From: Bacillota bacterium
GTDB lineage: Bacteria; Bacillota; Clostridia; Acetivibrionales; DSM-1351
NCBI GenBank assembly: GCA_023392075.1
Contig: JAEVZU010000264.1
Coordinates: 1 to 47,356, forward strand
Length of the DNA stretch: 47,356 nt
Direction of reading: 5' to 3'
The stretch's first letter is position 1. The number at the start of each line of letters is the position of its first letter. The notes below the pieces were generated by a model. The model did not search any database. It was not told the DNA's origin and saw only the letters and a list, made by a program, of their open reading frames with translations. Position numbers and translations under genes: made by a program. This document shows positions 24,704 to 33,393 of the stretch, piece by piece.

Positions 24704-26326
24704 TTATTTTCCTTCATCAACGTACATCAGGCTATAATATTCCTGAATCATTCTTGCTGCTGAGAAATTCCATGTTGACATTTCAATGCTTGCCCTCATC
24801 ATTTCCAACCACTTTTCTCTGTTTTGGTAGAAGGTCGGAATCACTTCCTCCAATAAAACCTTGCACAGTGATTCTCCGTCAACCTTTTCATGGTCGTCGC
24901 CTTCATAACCGTCGCCTATTTGCCATCCTGTTACTCCGTCTACACAGCCTTCCGGCCACCAACCGTCCAGTACACTGACATTAAGAACACCGTTCATGGC
25001 AGCTTTCATTCCTGACGTACCACTGGCCTCCATAGGTCTTACGGGATTGTTCAGCCAGATATCACAGCCTCTTGTCAGAAGCTTGCCTATCTTCATATCA
25101 TAGTTCTGCAGGAATATAACACTGCCAGGATACATTTTTGACATCCTAAATAGATCAGCAACTATTTTCTTACCGGTAAGATCGTTAGGATGAGCTTTGC
25201 CTGAAAAAATAATCTGCAGTTTCTTCTGTTCTAAAAGCGGTTCTATAAATTCTCTGTTCTTAAATATAAGGTCACTTCTCTTATACGGAGCTGCTCTTCT
25301 GGCAAAGCCTATGGTAAGCACACTTTCGTCCAGCTTTATCCCATTTCTTTTATTTATTTCGTCAAACATTTCCCGCTTAGCCTCCAGATGGGACTCCCAA
25401 ATGCCGGTCTTAGCCTGATATGCCTTATAAACCCGCGAATCCTGCCATGTACCATTATGTACACCGTTGGTAATTGCAATAATCTCAGATGAACCGTCAA
25501 CATGGCGCCACATTTTTCCGGCAGTCTCGCCATGGAGCTGTGCAACAGCATTCGCTTTACGTGAAAGCCTGAGTCCTGCAACAGTCATACTGAAAGGATC
25601 CCCTCCTATTTTCGTCATCTGCTCATATGTCAATCCGTTATATGCTCCTATGTATCTGAGAAGCTCATGCTCATGAATTTCATTTCCGGCTGCCACCGGA
25701 GTGTGAGTCGTAAAGATTATTTGCTCCCTGGTTTTAGCCCATGCTTCATCAAAGGACATATTTTCATTATCCATTTTCTCTCTTATTAACTCTATCCCGG
25801 TAAGTACAGGGTGGCTGTCATTGAAGTGGTATATATCCACATCAATATTCAACGCCCTTAATGCTTTAAGGCCGCCTGTACTTAAAATAATCTCCTGTGC
25901 CACCCTCTCTTCGGAAAACCATCCGTACAGCTGTCCCGTAATCAGGCTTTCATTATTGTCCGGCACATTTGTATCCAATAAATACAATGGTACATTTTCA
26001 TATTTATCACACATCCAAACCCTGCACTTTACAATATTCCCTTTAATTACGACAGTTACCGTGACACCTGTATCCTTTAAAAAGTCATAATTATTTTCGT
26101 GGTAACAGTCATACGGCATACCGTTTTCATCTATTAACTGCCTTGTATAGCCCTGTCTCCAGAGGATCCCTACACCAACCATCGGAACTGCTTCATCCTT
26201 TGCGGCCTTAAGTATATCTCCCGCAAGTATTCCAAGGCCCCCCGAATAAATTTTAAAGTCCTCATGCAGCCCAAACTCCATACAAAAATATGCTACGCTG
26301 GGCAGCTTTTTATTATCAGTTATCAT
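24704..26326 (-). CDS. glgP: Alpha-glucan (maltodextrin) phosphorylase, GT35
   Basis: The product has 540 residues of the short, bacterial/archaeal-type alpha-glucan phosphorylase family (many homologues have 700-850). It begins at the N-terminal substrate region (AYFCMEFGLHEDFKIYSGGLGILAGD) and has the PLP site EASGTSGMKAAMNG, with Lys441 as the Schiff-base lysine. It releases glucose 1-phosphate from maltodextrins in the cytosol, saving ATP. AGGAGG precedes ATG 26326. It lies in the mal operon between the maltosyltransferase-like gene (82 bp) and the neopullulanase-like gene. Maltosyltransferase plus phosphorylase together can process short maltooligosaccharides that the phosphorylase alone cannot reach (inference from the families). 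Confidence 0.92.
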   Translation of the reverse strand: MITDNKKLPSVAYFCMEFGLHEDFKIYSGGLGILAGDILKAAKDEAVPMVGVGILWRQGYTRQLIDENGMPYDCYHENNYDFLKDTGVTVTVVIKGNIVKCRVWMCDKYENVPLYLLDTNVPDNNESLITGQLYGWFSEERVAQEIILSTGGLKALRALNIDVDIYHFNDSHPVLTGIELIREKMDNENMSFDEAWAKTREQIIFTTHTPVAAGNEIHEHELLRYIGAYNGLTYEQMTKIGGDPFSMTVAGLRLSRKANAVAQLHGETAGKMWRHVDGSSEIIAITNGVHNGTWQDSRVYKAYQAKTGIWESHLEAKREMFDEINKRNGIKLDESVLTIGFARRAAPYKRSDLIFKNREFIEPLLEQKKLQIIFSGKAHPNDLTGKKIVADLFRMSKMYPGSVIFLQNYDMKIGKLLTRGCDIWLNNPVRPMEASGTSGMKAAMNGVLNVSVLDGWWPEGCVDGVTGWQIGDGYEGDDHEKVDGESLCKVLLEEVIPTFYQNREKWLEMMRASIEMSTWNFSAARMIQEYYSLMYVDEGK

Positions 26327-26408
26327 ATATTACAACCTCCTGGTGTTCCCGGTTAAATTATTACCATGAATTGAACAGCCGTAACTTTACAAATCATGAA
26401 TAATTTTA

Positions 26409-28430
26409 TTATGTTATGCTGGCTATTATAATTTCCCCCGGTTCTAATTTAAAAACATCATTTATATTACATTTCCTATTAACAAATACAAAATTTGTAT
26501 AAACAATTTCTATGTATTTACTCCCGGTTCTCATATCCTTATGTAAAAATACGGCTAAATCAACATCTGTTTTCTGTTCCATATTCCTATTGGCTAAAAG
26601 CAAGACATTTTTCCCGGTTTCACTGTCGTAATAACCTATAAACAGGATGTCTCCGGTCCAATCTCTGTCGATTGGACATATCGCCAGTTGTTTTCTTTTT
26701 ATGAGATCTATAAATTGCCGTCTCAGTTCATAGCCTTTTTTGAGCTTCTCCGATATATATACACTCTCACTATTATCCCAGTGCATCCGGTAATTATCAA
26801 AGAAGGCCAGCTTTCCGTACATGGGGTCCTTTTTGCTCAAAACATACCGCCCCTCCTCAGTATTATCCAATCCCAGATTCATAGGCTGGATTTCCATCAA
26901 TTCCTGACCGTTATTAATAAGAGGAACTGCATTGGGAATAAAATAGTTAATTAAAACAAGGTGCTCCAATATCTGTTTACCGTATCTAAGCGCAGCTCTC
27001 GGAGTATCGGCATTCTCCAGGGCTCCCGTTACCGGGAGCTCAGATGAACACAATATATCATATAGTTTATTCGGGAAGTCCGGCTCCCGATAATTTTTAT
27101 ATTCACCCCAAAGTCCGCTTGTAATGAAGTTAAACCCATCCTCCTTAGCCTTGTTTGAGTCTTTACAATTAAACTCCTCCGACCACAGTATGAAATTCTT
27201 GTTCAGTTTTTTGGCCTTTGAGACTATAATTTTATTAAGTTCTGGCGGCAAAGCGTGTCCCATATCTATCCTGGCACCGTCGATACCAAATTTAGTCTGA
27301 TAGTAGGGTATTACATCAGAAATATAATCCCAAAGCTCATTATTGATTTTTTTACCGGGATAATAGCTCAGCTTTACTCCGTCCTGTAATATGTACGGTG
27401 CCTGTTCTTCAGATATATATTTATCAGCTTTGTCATTTACATCAAAGTAATATCTCAGATATGTAACATCAGACCATGCCGGCTGTGCATCATTAACCAC
27501 ATCGGAAAACCCAGGTACTGTGGTAATTCCAAATTCCTGTTCTATTAAATCAAGGATATTCTGCCCCTGATGGGCATACCTTTTTTTTACCTTACGCCAT
27601 TTGGTACTGTCTTTTACATCCGGAGACGGCTTAAAGGCAGTAATGCATTTCCTGGCAGCTTCGGATTTATAGAGTTTTTCAAGAATCGTATCATTAACAA
27701 CCGGTGTAGGGTTTTCCAGTTCTAAGACTCCTGGAACCTGAAAAGTATCCTTGCATTCCAACCCAATCCAGTAAAACCAATCCGGATGGTCCGCAATCAG
27801 ATCACTGTCTCTTGCAACCGTTCTGAATACAAAATCAATCATAACCTTTATCCCTAATTTATGGCAGGCTTCAACAAAAGCTTTAAATTCCAGTTCCATT
27901 GTTTTCTGGCTATATATACCTAAAAGATCGTCATGAAAGCCCTCATCCAGTTTATAGACATCCTTTATAGCATATGGGCTTCCCATCTCTCCTTTTTTGT
28001 AAATGTTGCTGTATTTAAATACTGGCAGAAGATAAATTATACTGATACCAAACTGCTTAAGATATGGCAGTAAAATTGTGGACTTCAGTAGCGTGCCCGG
28101 GCAGATCTTTTCATCATAGTGGTTCCACGCCGTGAACATTCTGGGAAACATACTGTATATAACATCCCCGCAAAGAGTATCCCCACTGCAGCTAATCTCG
28201 AGGTCACCTGTCAGCTGCCGGTCTTTTTTCCCGCCATTCTCCTCCAACAGCCTTTCCAGGCAAAAAACCATGAAAGCGTATGGATTTACATTTATTTCAC
28301 CAGGCCTTTTTCTGTTTATTTTGAAATCTTTATATCCTGCATAATTCCAAAGCTCAGGTATGTAGTAATCACCTTTGAACGAATCTCTTTGTTTTCTTAG
28401 CATATCAATAACAATATTTATATTACTCAT
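26409..28430 (-). CDS. GH13 maltosyltransferase-like enzyme (mal-operon paralogue)
   Basis: The product has 673 residues, cytosolic, and belongs to the same rare subfamily as the gene at 11945-13879 and Thermotoga maltosyltransferase. Shared blocks are the RMFTAWNHYD segment, GSPYAIKD, RDSDLIADHPDWFYWIG, PGFSDVVNDAQPAWSDVTYLR, GIDGARIDMGHALPPE and ENADTPR. The GH13 residues are Asp389, Glu418 and Asp475. It keeps more family positions than the NRPS-operon copy, so it is the likely housekeeping form. The start is ATG 28430 after AAAGGGT; a frame up to 28601 would overlap malG by more than 100 bp and lacks a ribosome site. It sits between malG and glgP. Expected reaction: transfer of maltosyl units between imported maltodextrins. 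Another 4-alpha-glucanotransferase specificity is possible. Confidence 0.85.
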   Translation of the reverse strand: MSNINIVIDMLRKQRDSFKGDYYIPELWNYAGYKDFKINRKRPGEINVNPYAFMVFCLERLLEENGGKKDRQLTGDLEISCSGDTLCGDVIYSMFPRMFTAWNHYDEKICPGTLLKSTILLPYLKQFGISIIYLLPVFKYSNIYKKGEMGSPYAIKDVYKLDEGFHDDLLGIYSQKTMELEFKAFVEACHKLGIKVMIDFVFRTVARDSDLIADHPDWFYWIGLECKDTFQVPGVLELENPTPVVNDTILEKLYKSEAARKCITAFKPSPDVKDSTKWRKVKKRYAHQGQNILDLIEQEFGITTVPGFSDVVNDAQPAWSDVTYLRYYFDVNDKADKYISEEQAPYILQDGVKLSYYPGKKINNELWDYISDVIPYYQTKFGIDGARIDMGHALPPELNKIIVSKAKKLNKNFILWSEEFNCKDSNKAKEDGFNFITSGLWGEYKNYREPDFPNKLYDILCSSELPVTGALENADTPRAALRYGKQILEHLVLINYFIPNAVPLINNGQELMEIQPMNLGLDNTEEGRYVLSKKDPMYGKLAFFDNYRMHWDNSESVYISEKLKKGYELRRQFIDLIKRKQLAICPIDRDWTGDILFIGYYDSETGKNVLLLANRNMEQKTDVDLAVFLHKDMRTGSKYIEIVYTNFVFVNRKCNINDVFKLEPGEIIIASIT

Positions 28431-28486
28431 AGTTATACCCTTTAATAATTCCTTATCAGTATAAATTTTTCCCGTTTCAAAAGTCA

Positions 28487-29341
28487 TCAGCCCTTGACGG
28501 CACCGGCGGCAAGTCCGCTCTGTATATACTTCTGCAGCAGCATAAAAACAATCATTATGGGAATGGATGAGAGTAGGGCCGCAGCTGAAAACTGTGTCCA
28601 CCTGGTAGCGAAATTGCCATTTATAAATGTCTGCAAGCCCACAGACAGCGGCAGATTTTCCGGCGACCGCATCACAACAGCCGTAATGATAAATTCACTA
28701 TAAGCCCCAATAAATGAAAACAGAAAAATAACTACAATCATCGGCATGGATAAAGGGATGGTTATTTTACGGAAAATGGTAAAATGACTTGCACCGTCTA
28801 CAAAGGCGGCTTCGTCCAATTCCCTTGGCAATTTGTCTATGTAATTCTTCATCAGCCAGATATTATATGCACTTCCACCTGCCAGCAGCAGTATCAGTGC
28901 AAACAAATTGTCTACAAGGTCCAATTTATATATCATCATGTATATAGCCGCCGTTGCCATTGAAGCGGGAAATATCTGGAGAATCATAAGGGCCATAAGC
29001 CCGTATCTTCTTCCATGAAATTTCATCCTTGAAAACGCATATGCAGCCGTAATGGTTAGTATAATTTGGATTACCGAAACCGAAGTGCATACTTTTATAC
29101 TGTTAATTACCCATTTTACAAAGTTAGTTTCCTTAAACAGTCTCTGATAGTTATCCACTCCCCATTCTGTAGGAAAGGTGCTGCCGTAAAAAAAACTATC
29201 CCCCTTTGAAAATGAAGAAGCAACAATCCAGATCATTGGAAATACGACAATTAAAATTGCAAGCCATATTACGGCTCTACTAACCCAAAGTATTAAAAAA
29301 CTTTGTGCCCTCATGCCTAATGGCACCTTGTTTGATTTCAT
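28487..29341 (-). CDS. malG: Maltodextrin ABC transporter permease MalG
   Basis: The product is a 284-residue integral membrane protein with six predicted helices and the EAA motif of the MalG type (ELDEAAFVDGASHFTIFRKI, followed by TIPLSMPM). The start is ATG 29341 with GGAGG 9 nt upstream; a TTG further up lies within that site. It begins 1 bp past the end of malF, so the two are translationally coupled. It forms the heterodimeric channel with MalF. The cognate ATPase is not encoded nearby; Gram-positive MalEFG systems commonly share an MsmX/MalK-type ATPase. Confidence 0.93.
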   Translation of the reverse strand: MKSNKVPLGMRAQSFLILWVSRAVIWLAILIVVFPMIWIVASSFSKGDSFFYGSTFPTEWGVDNYQRLFKETNFVKWVINSIKVCTSVSVIQIILTITAAYAFSRMKFHGRRYGLMALMILQIFPASMATAAIYMMIYKLDLVDNLFALILLLAGGSAYNIWLMKNYIDKLPRELDEAAFVDGASHFTIFRKITIPLSMPMIVVIFLFSFIGAYSEFIITAVVMRSPENLPLSVGLQTFINGNFATRWTQFSAAALLSSIPIMIVFMLLQKYIQSGLAAGAVKG

Positions 29342-29342
29342 G

Positions 29343-30266
29343 TCAGTCAACCTCCTCAAAGGCCTTAGTCAATTTCATATTAATCAGGGTAAGTACACCT
29401 ATTACTAAAAATAATATTATACTTAGCGCAGCACCCACATCATATTTAAAAAAGGTATTGGTCATTTTGAATCCCGTACTGGCCAGAATATCAGTGTAAC
29501 CGGAATATTGTACGTCAGGTCTCGGTGGTCCTCCTCCCGTGATGAGAAATGCAGTACCGAACTGATTAAAGTTAAAAGCAAATGACGAAACCAAAACCGG
29601 AATTGCAGCATAAACAATCCCCGGCAAAGTAATGTATTTAAACTTCTGCCAGACATTTGCTCCATCCATTACAGCAGATTCGTACAGCGCAGGATCGATT
29701 GACTGAAGTATGCCCAGATTCAAATTCAGCATATATGAAAATCCAAGCCATAAAGCCGCAATGATCACTGCAAGCCTGGCCCAGAAAGGTTCACTCAGCC
29801 ACATGATCTCATTAGGGAGATGCAGCATACCCAGCAGACTGTTAATTCCTCCGTAACTCTCATTAAAAAGCCCCTGCCAGGCCAAAACGGCAATTGTCCC
29901 CGGGAGCGCCCAGGGTATAACAAGAATAGCCCTATAAATCTTTGATTCCTTCATATTCGGATTATTAAGCAGCACTGCCAAAAGAAGTCCTATGGAGAAT
30001 ACTCCTACTGTCAAAATTAAAGCGTAAAAAACATTCCATCCGAACACTTTGACAAATTCACTTTTAAAGGATCCATTCATAATGGCCCGGAAGTTAGCAA
30101 ATCCAACAAAGCCGTAATCATCCAGATGTTTTAAATTGTAGTTGGTGAACGCAATATATATTGTATATACTATCGGTAAAAAGCTCAGTACAAAAATCGA
30201 CAATAATGCAGGTGCTAAAAAAGCTGCCGGCTGCATTCGCTGTCCAAGGCTTTTCCCCCTTATCAT
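29343..30266 (-). CDS. malF: Maltodextrin ABC transporter permease MalF
   Basis: The product is a 307-residue inner-membrane permease with about six helices. It is shorter than the E. coli MalF, which has an extra periplasmic loop, and matches the Gram-positive form. The EAA loop is ALYESAVMDGANVWQKFKYI, with TLPGIVYAAIPVL after it. The start is ATG 30266 with AAGGAGGG just upstream. It is the second gene of the mal operon, after malE and the hairpin at 30301-30339. Confidence 0.93.
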   Translation of the reverse strand: MIRGKSLGQRMQPAAFLAPALLSIFVLSFLPIVYTIYIAFTNYNLKHLDDYGFVGFANFRAIMNGSFKSEFVKVFGWNVFYALILTVGVFSIGLLLAVLLNNPNMKESKIYRAILVIPWALPGTIAVLAWQGLFNESYGGINSLLGMLHLPNEIMWLSEPFWARLAVIIAALWLGFSYMLNLNLGILQSIDPALYESAVMDGANVWQKFKYITLPGIVYAAIPVLVSSFAFNFNQFGTAFLITGGGPPRPDVQYSGYTDILASTGFKMTNTFFKYDVGAALSIILFLVIGVLTLINMKLTKAFEEVD

Positions 30267-30300
30267 AATATCCCTCCTTAGAATCATTGCTGCGCCAATT

Positions 30301-30339
30301 TTCCAACGAATAGAAAGGAAAACTTCCTATTCGTTGGAA
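30301..30339 (-). promoter_or_regulatory. Intercistronic hairpin between malE and malF
   Basis: A perfect 13-bp inverted repeat (30301-30313 with 30327-30339; TTCCAACGAATAG arm) has a 13-nt loop and lies 22 nt after the malE stop and 34 nt before the malF start. No T-run follows on the minus strand, so full termination is unlikely; partial termination or protection of malE mRNA would give more MalE than MalFG. Confidence 0.7.
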
Positions 30340-30360
30340 CAATTTTTTTAACTGCTGTAA

Positions 30361-31674
30361 TTATTTTGCACTGGTATCAGTTGCACTTGAATTACGGTCT
30401 TTATTTTTCTGCCGGATTTCCTTATCCATTTTTTCAACCATTTGGTCCAGCGGAATTTTATTTGTAATCAAGAGCTTTATGTTATCCACATAACTCTGCC
30501 AGGTATCTGCCATTTCCGGTATATTGGGCAATGGTTCGCCTACCTTCGCCTGTTCTGCAAAAGCCGATAGCAATGTATTGGATTTGAATTCAGCTTTTTC
30601 CTGATCCGCCAACAATGCCGGTACTCTGTTCCCCGCCTGATAAATGGGAATTCCGCTGTTTTCTGCAAGATATTTTACAAGCTCCCATGCAACCTCTTTA
30701 TTTGGAGACTTTGAGTTAACAAATGCAGTCTGGACACCTAAAAAGGTTTTCATATAATTTCCGTCGATTTTAGGAAGAGGGGCTACTGCAAACTTTAAAT
30801 TGCTTTGGGATTGGAAGTTCGCTATATCCCAGGGTCCTCCAATGTAAAAACCAATCTTTCCGTTTTTAAAATTGCCAACTGATATGGCCTCATTACAGTC
30901 AGCTTTCATAAATTTATACTCATTTACAAGACTGTTTATCAGTGCATACCCTGCTTTTGAGGGTTCTCCCAGTCCTAAATCATTTGTATCATATGTGCCA
31001 TTACTGAATTTGTATGTATAACCGCCCTTACCTGATATGAATGGCCATACCCTGTACAAGCTCGTAAGATCCAGCATCAGGCCTACTTCCTTTGCCTTTG
31101 TAACCAACTCATCCCATGTAGCAGGCGGTGTTTGTACCTTTTCTGTATTGTAGAATAATGCCATATTCTCTGTAGCTATTGGAACTGCAACCTGCTTTCC
31201 GTTAATAGTAACCGCATCAATTGAACCCTGAGCATACTTTTCAGATGTTACGATGCCCTCAGGTACTTCATCAAGAAGTTTGGCAGTTTCAAATAAACCG
31301 AGATTGTCGTTAGCGAATCCATACATAATATCCAATCCCTTACTGCTGTTTGCAGCCTGAGTATATGATTGGAAGCTGGTTGCATCAAATAATACCTTGA
31401 CCTTATTGCCTGTTTTTGCCGCCCATTCCTCTGCAACCTTCCTCAAGGCAGGTACTTCGGTGTTCTCCACTAAATGTGACCAAACTGTAATTTCTACAGG
31501 TTCTTTCTTTGTTGTTTCTTCCTGTGCTGCAGCTGATACTCCAGCTGTTGAACTGCCAGTTGCGGAATCTGCCGGGCTTTGACTCCCACCGCATCCCGTA
31601 AGACCCGTTGTCATCGGTAAAGCTAAAGCCATAGCCAGTACCGCTGACATAAACCTTTTTGAATTTTTTCTCAT
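30361..31674 (-). CDS. malE: Maltodextrin-binding lipoprotein MalE
   Basis: The product has 437 residues with a lipoprotein signal peptide: lipobox LTGC at about residues 25-28, Cys28 acylated, followed by a Ser/Ala/Thr-rich linker. The mature part is a family 1 solute-binding protein (ITVWSHLVENTEVPALRKVA near the start, MALFYNTEKVQTPPATWDEL, IGFYIGGPWDIANF). It captures maltodextrins or cyclodextrins on the cell surface for MalFG. AAAGGAGGA precedes ATG 31674. It is the first gene of the operon behind the LacI-type promoter at 31870-31897. The cytosolic homologue at 10778-11920 keeps this fold but has no lipobox. Confidence 0.93.
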   Translation of the reverse strand: MRKNSKRFMSAVLAMALALPMTTGLTGCGGSQSPADSATGSSTAGVSAAAQEETTKKEPVEITVWSHLVENTEVPALRKVAEEWAAKTGNKVKVLFDATSFQSYTQAANSSKGLDIMYGFANDNLGLFETAKLLDEVPEGIVTSEKYAQGSIDAVTINGKQVAVPIATENMALFYNTEKVQTPPATWDELVTKAKEVGLMLDLTSLYRVWPFISGKGGYTYKFSNGTYDTNDLGLGEPSKAGYALINSLVNEYKFMKADCNEAISVGNFKNGKIGFYIGGPWDIANFQSQSNLKFAVAPLPKIDGNYMKTFLGVQTAFVNSKSPNKEVAWELVKYLAENSGIPIYQAGNRVPALLADQEKAEFKSNTLLSAFAEQAKVGEPLPNIPEMADTWQSYVDNIKLLITNKIPLDQMVEKMDKEIRQKNKDRNSSATDTSAK

Positions 31675-31869
31675 AATAAAATCCTCCTTTATTCTATTAA
31701 TAAAAGGCGTTATTGCCTTTGATTAACCTTAGGTAAGTCCATGATGCAAAATTCAAAATGACACCATACAGCCACATCCTAAAAAAGAAATAAGCCTAAA
31801 CTCATTAAAAACATTCTGAACAGATATAATCACCCCGGTTTATCAAATGAGGTCTGATTTCTTCGTTCA

Positions 31870-31885
31870 ACTTAATCGCTTAAGT
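31870..31885. promoter_or_regulatory. LacI-family operator ACTTAATCGCTTAAGT (copy 2)
   Basis: The 16 bp are identical to the CGTase-leader copy, again 6 nt downstream of a -10-like box. It is the likely repressor site for the mal operon, bound by a LacI-family protein, most simply the one encoded next door at 32080-33105. Confidence 0.75.
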
Positions 31886-31891
31886 ATTGTA

Positions 31892-31897
31892 AGTATA
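31892..31897 (-). promoter_or_regulatory. -10 box of the mal operon promoter
   Basis: TATACT lies on the minus strand at the same 6-nt distance from the operator as TATAAT in the CGTase leader. The -35 position (ATGAAT, 17 nt further up) is a poor match to TTGACA, which suggests a weak or activator-dependent promoter. Confidence 0.55.
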
Positions 31898-31968
31898 TTT
31901 TCAATAAATGGAATATTCATTTTTATAGCTTAATTATTTTACGCTATTAATAATTATTTTTTACTCGT

Positions 31969-31980
31969 GCAAACGTTTGC
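31969..31980. promoter_or_regulatory. LacI/GalR-family palindrome GCAAACGTTTGC (MalR- or cre-like)
   Basis: This is a perfect 12-bp palindrome of the type bound by MalR and CcpA in Firmicutes (TGCAAACGTTTGCC also fits the cre consensus). It lies about 70 bp upstream of the malE -10 box, a distance at which CcpA or another LacI-family protein could activate or loop. Confidence 0.65.
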
Positions 31981-32079
31981 CCAATGTAAATATATAACCT
32001 TTTAATATACTTGTCAATATATTTTGAAATTTTGTTTTTGCGTTTTGATTTTACGAATGTAACCTGAGCTTATTGCAAA

Positions 32080-33105
32080 TCATAGCGTTTTAATGCTGGA
32101 GTTTCTGGTAATTATCTTTGCAGGAATAATTATGTGGTTGAAATTCTTACTTTCGCTTTGAATAATATCATAAAGCATATCAAATGCACTTGTACCAAGA
32201 TTGAATGCATTTATCTCAACTGTGGTCAACGAAGGTATGGAATGCTCTGCAAGATATGTATTATTAAACCCTGCGACGGCTACATCATCCGGTACAGCCA
32301 GTCCATTCTCAGATAAATATTTTATTGCTCCAAAGGCTATGTAATCATCACAGCATATAACAGCGGTAACTTTTTTATTTTCTTCAATAAGTTCTTTCAT
32401 CATTTCATAACCTGGTGCTTCTAAATATCTGCTTTCGACGGTATATTTATGATCAACTACTTTATTAATCTCTTCCATTGCTTTCTTATACCCCTCGTAG
32501 CGGTCAACTGTAACAACAACGTCGGGGGACAAGCCTAAAAAAGCAATATCCCTGTGTCCCTGATCTATAAAATGCCTTGTCAGTTCATAAGAGACAGACA
32601 TATTATTATTGTCTACCCAATTAATTAATTCATCGCCAGCGGGCCTTCCTATCAATACAAACGGAAATTTTTGCTTCTTAAGCTCCATTATGGATGGATC
32701 CTTTGTTCTAGATGCAGTCAGTATAATACCTTCGACAACCCCGCCTTTTGAAAGATCCTCTATCAGTTCCTTTTCCTCATGATAATTATCCGCGCTGGAA
32801 ATAAGGATCTTATAACCCTTTTTGTGTGCTACTGATATTATCCCTCGCACCGTCTCCGACATAAAAGGATGGCTAAAGGCTTTCTCAGTGGCTCCCGGAA
32901 CCACGAGGCCGATAATTTTTGTGGACTTATTTGCCAAAGAACGGGCAATCAGATTTGGATGATAGTTCATGTCCTTCATTATCTTAATTACTCTGTCACT
33001 GGTTTCCTTGCTGATTTTGGAGCTGTTTGCAATTACCCGGGATACTGTTGAGGCTGCAACACCGGCTTCTCTTGCCACATCATTAATTGTAGTAATCTTC
33101 TTCAC
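32080..33105 (-). CDS. LacI-family regulator, probable maltodextrin (MalR-type) regulator
   Basis: The product has 341 residues with a complete LacI layout: helix-turn-helix (about 1-50; INDVAREAGVAASTVSRVIA, then YHPNLIARSLANKSTK hinge) and a full effector domain (about 60-340) with the typical late motif VAVAGFNNTYLAEHSIPSLT. The start is GTG 33105, with GGGAGGG upstream; a longer frame to 33213 would read through its own promoter. The gene lies directly upstream of malE on the same strand and is the best candidate for the shared operator. It has its own consensus promoter (33172-33200). Control of the mal operon and CGTase is inference from position and operators. Confidence 0.88.
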   Translation of the reverse strand: MKKITTINDVAREAGVAASTVSRVIANSSKISKETSDRVIKIMKDMNYHPNLIARSLANKSTKIIGLVVPGATEKAFSHPFMSETVRGIISVAHKKGYKILISSADNYHEEKELIEDLSKGGVVEGIILTASRTKDPSIMELKKQKFPFVLIGRPAGDELINWVDNNNMSVSYELTRHFIDQGHRDIAFLGLSPDVVVTVDRYEGYKKAMEEINKVVDHKYTVESRYLEAPGYEMMKELIEENKKVTAVICCDDYIAFGAIKYLSENGLAVPDDVAVAGFNNTYLAEHSIPSLTTVEINAFNLGTSAFDMLYDIIQSESKNFNHIIIPAKIITRNSSIKTL

Positions 33106-33171
33106 TCTTCCCTCCCGGTATAAAATAAATAATTTATACCTGTCAAATGTGCAATCGGTTGTCTTGCTTAA

Positions 33172-33200
33172 AGTATACAAATTGGGACTGCAACAGTCAA
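33172..33200 (-). promoter_or_regulatory. Sigma-A promoter of the LacI/MalR-type gene
   Basis: The -35 box is TTGACT (33195-33200), the spacer is 17 nt and the -10 box is TATACT (33172-33177), about 67 nt upstream of the GTG start. Confidence 0.7.
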
Positions 33201-33364
33201 CACCTTTAAACAATTAGTACATAAGTGATATTAATTAAAACATTAACACAATACTTAAAGAATGTATTTTCAAAATATCTTTGTCGAATTTCGGCGTTTT
33301 CCTTCCATTCCATATAATCCGCATAAATACAGTATTTGACAGGACTTTTGGAATTATTAAAATA

Positions 33365-33393
33365 TTGAACTCGCCTCTATTTTGTAGTATAAT
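33365..33393 (+). promoter_or_regulatory. Sigma-A promoter of the opp operon
   Basis: The -35 box is TTGAAC (33365-33370), the spacer is 17 nt and the -10 box is TATAAT (33388-33393), giving a leader of about 200 nt before oppB. A second upstream candidate (TTGACA at 33336-33341, spacer 16, TAAAAT) overlaps the same region. Confidence 0.65.

Larger units (their letters stand above)
31675..32079. other. malE promoter region, 405 bp
   Basis: This stretch holds the mal operon promoter and two LacI-family operator sites (separate entries). A small hairpin (AAAGGC at 31703-31708 with GCCTTT at 31715-31720) sits just before the malE ribosome site. It also contains the 3' flank of the LacI-type gene ending at 32080. 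No ORF is supported. Confidence 0.6.

Noticed and set aside
28431..28601. Upstream extension of the mal-operon maltosyltransferase gene
   Set aside because: It overlaps malG by over 100 bp, and homology to the family begins only after ATG 28430.
33106..33213. 36-residue N-terminal extension of the LacI/MalR-type protein
   Set aside because: It contains the gene's own -35/-10 promoter, and LacI proteins start at the helix-turn-helix, where a GGGAGGG site is present.
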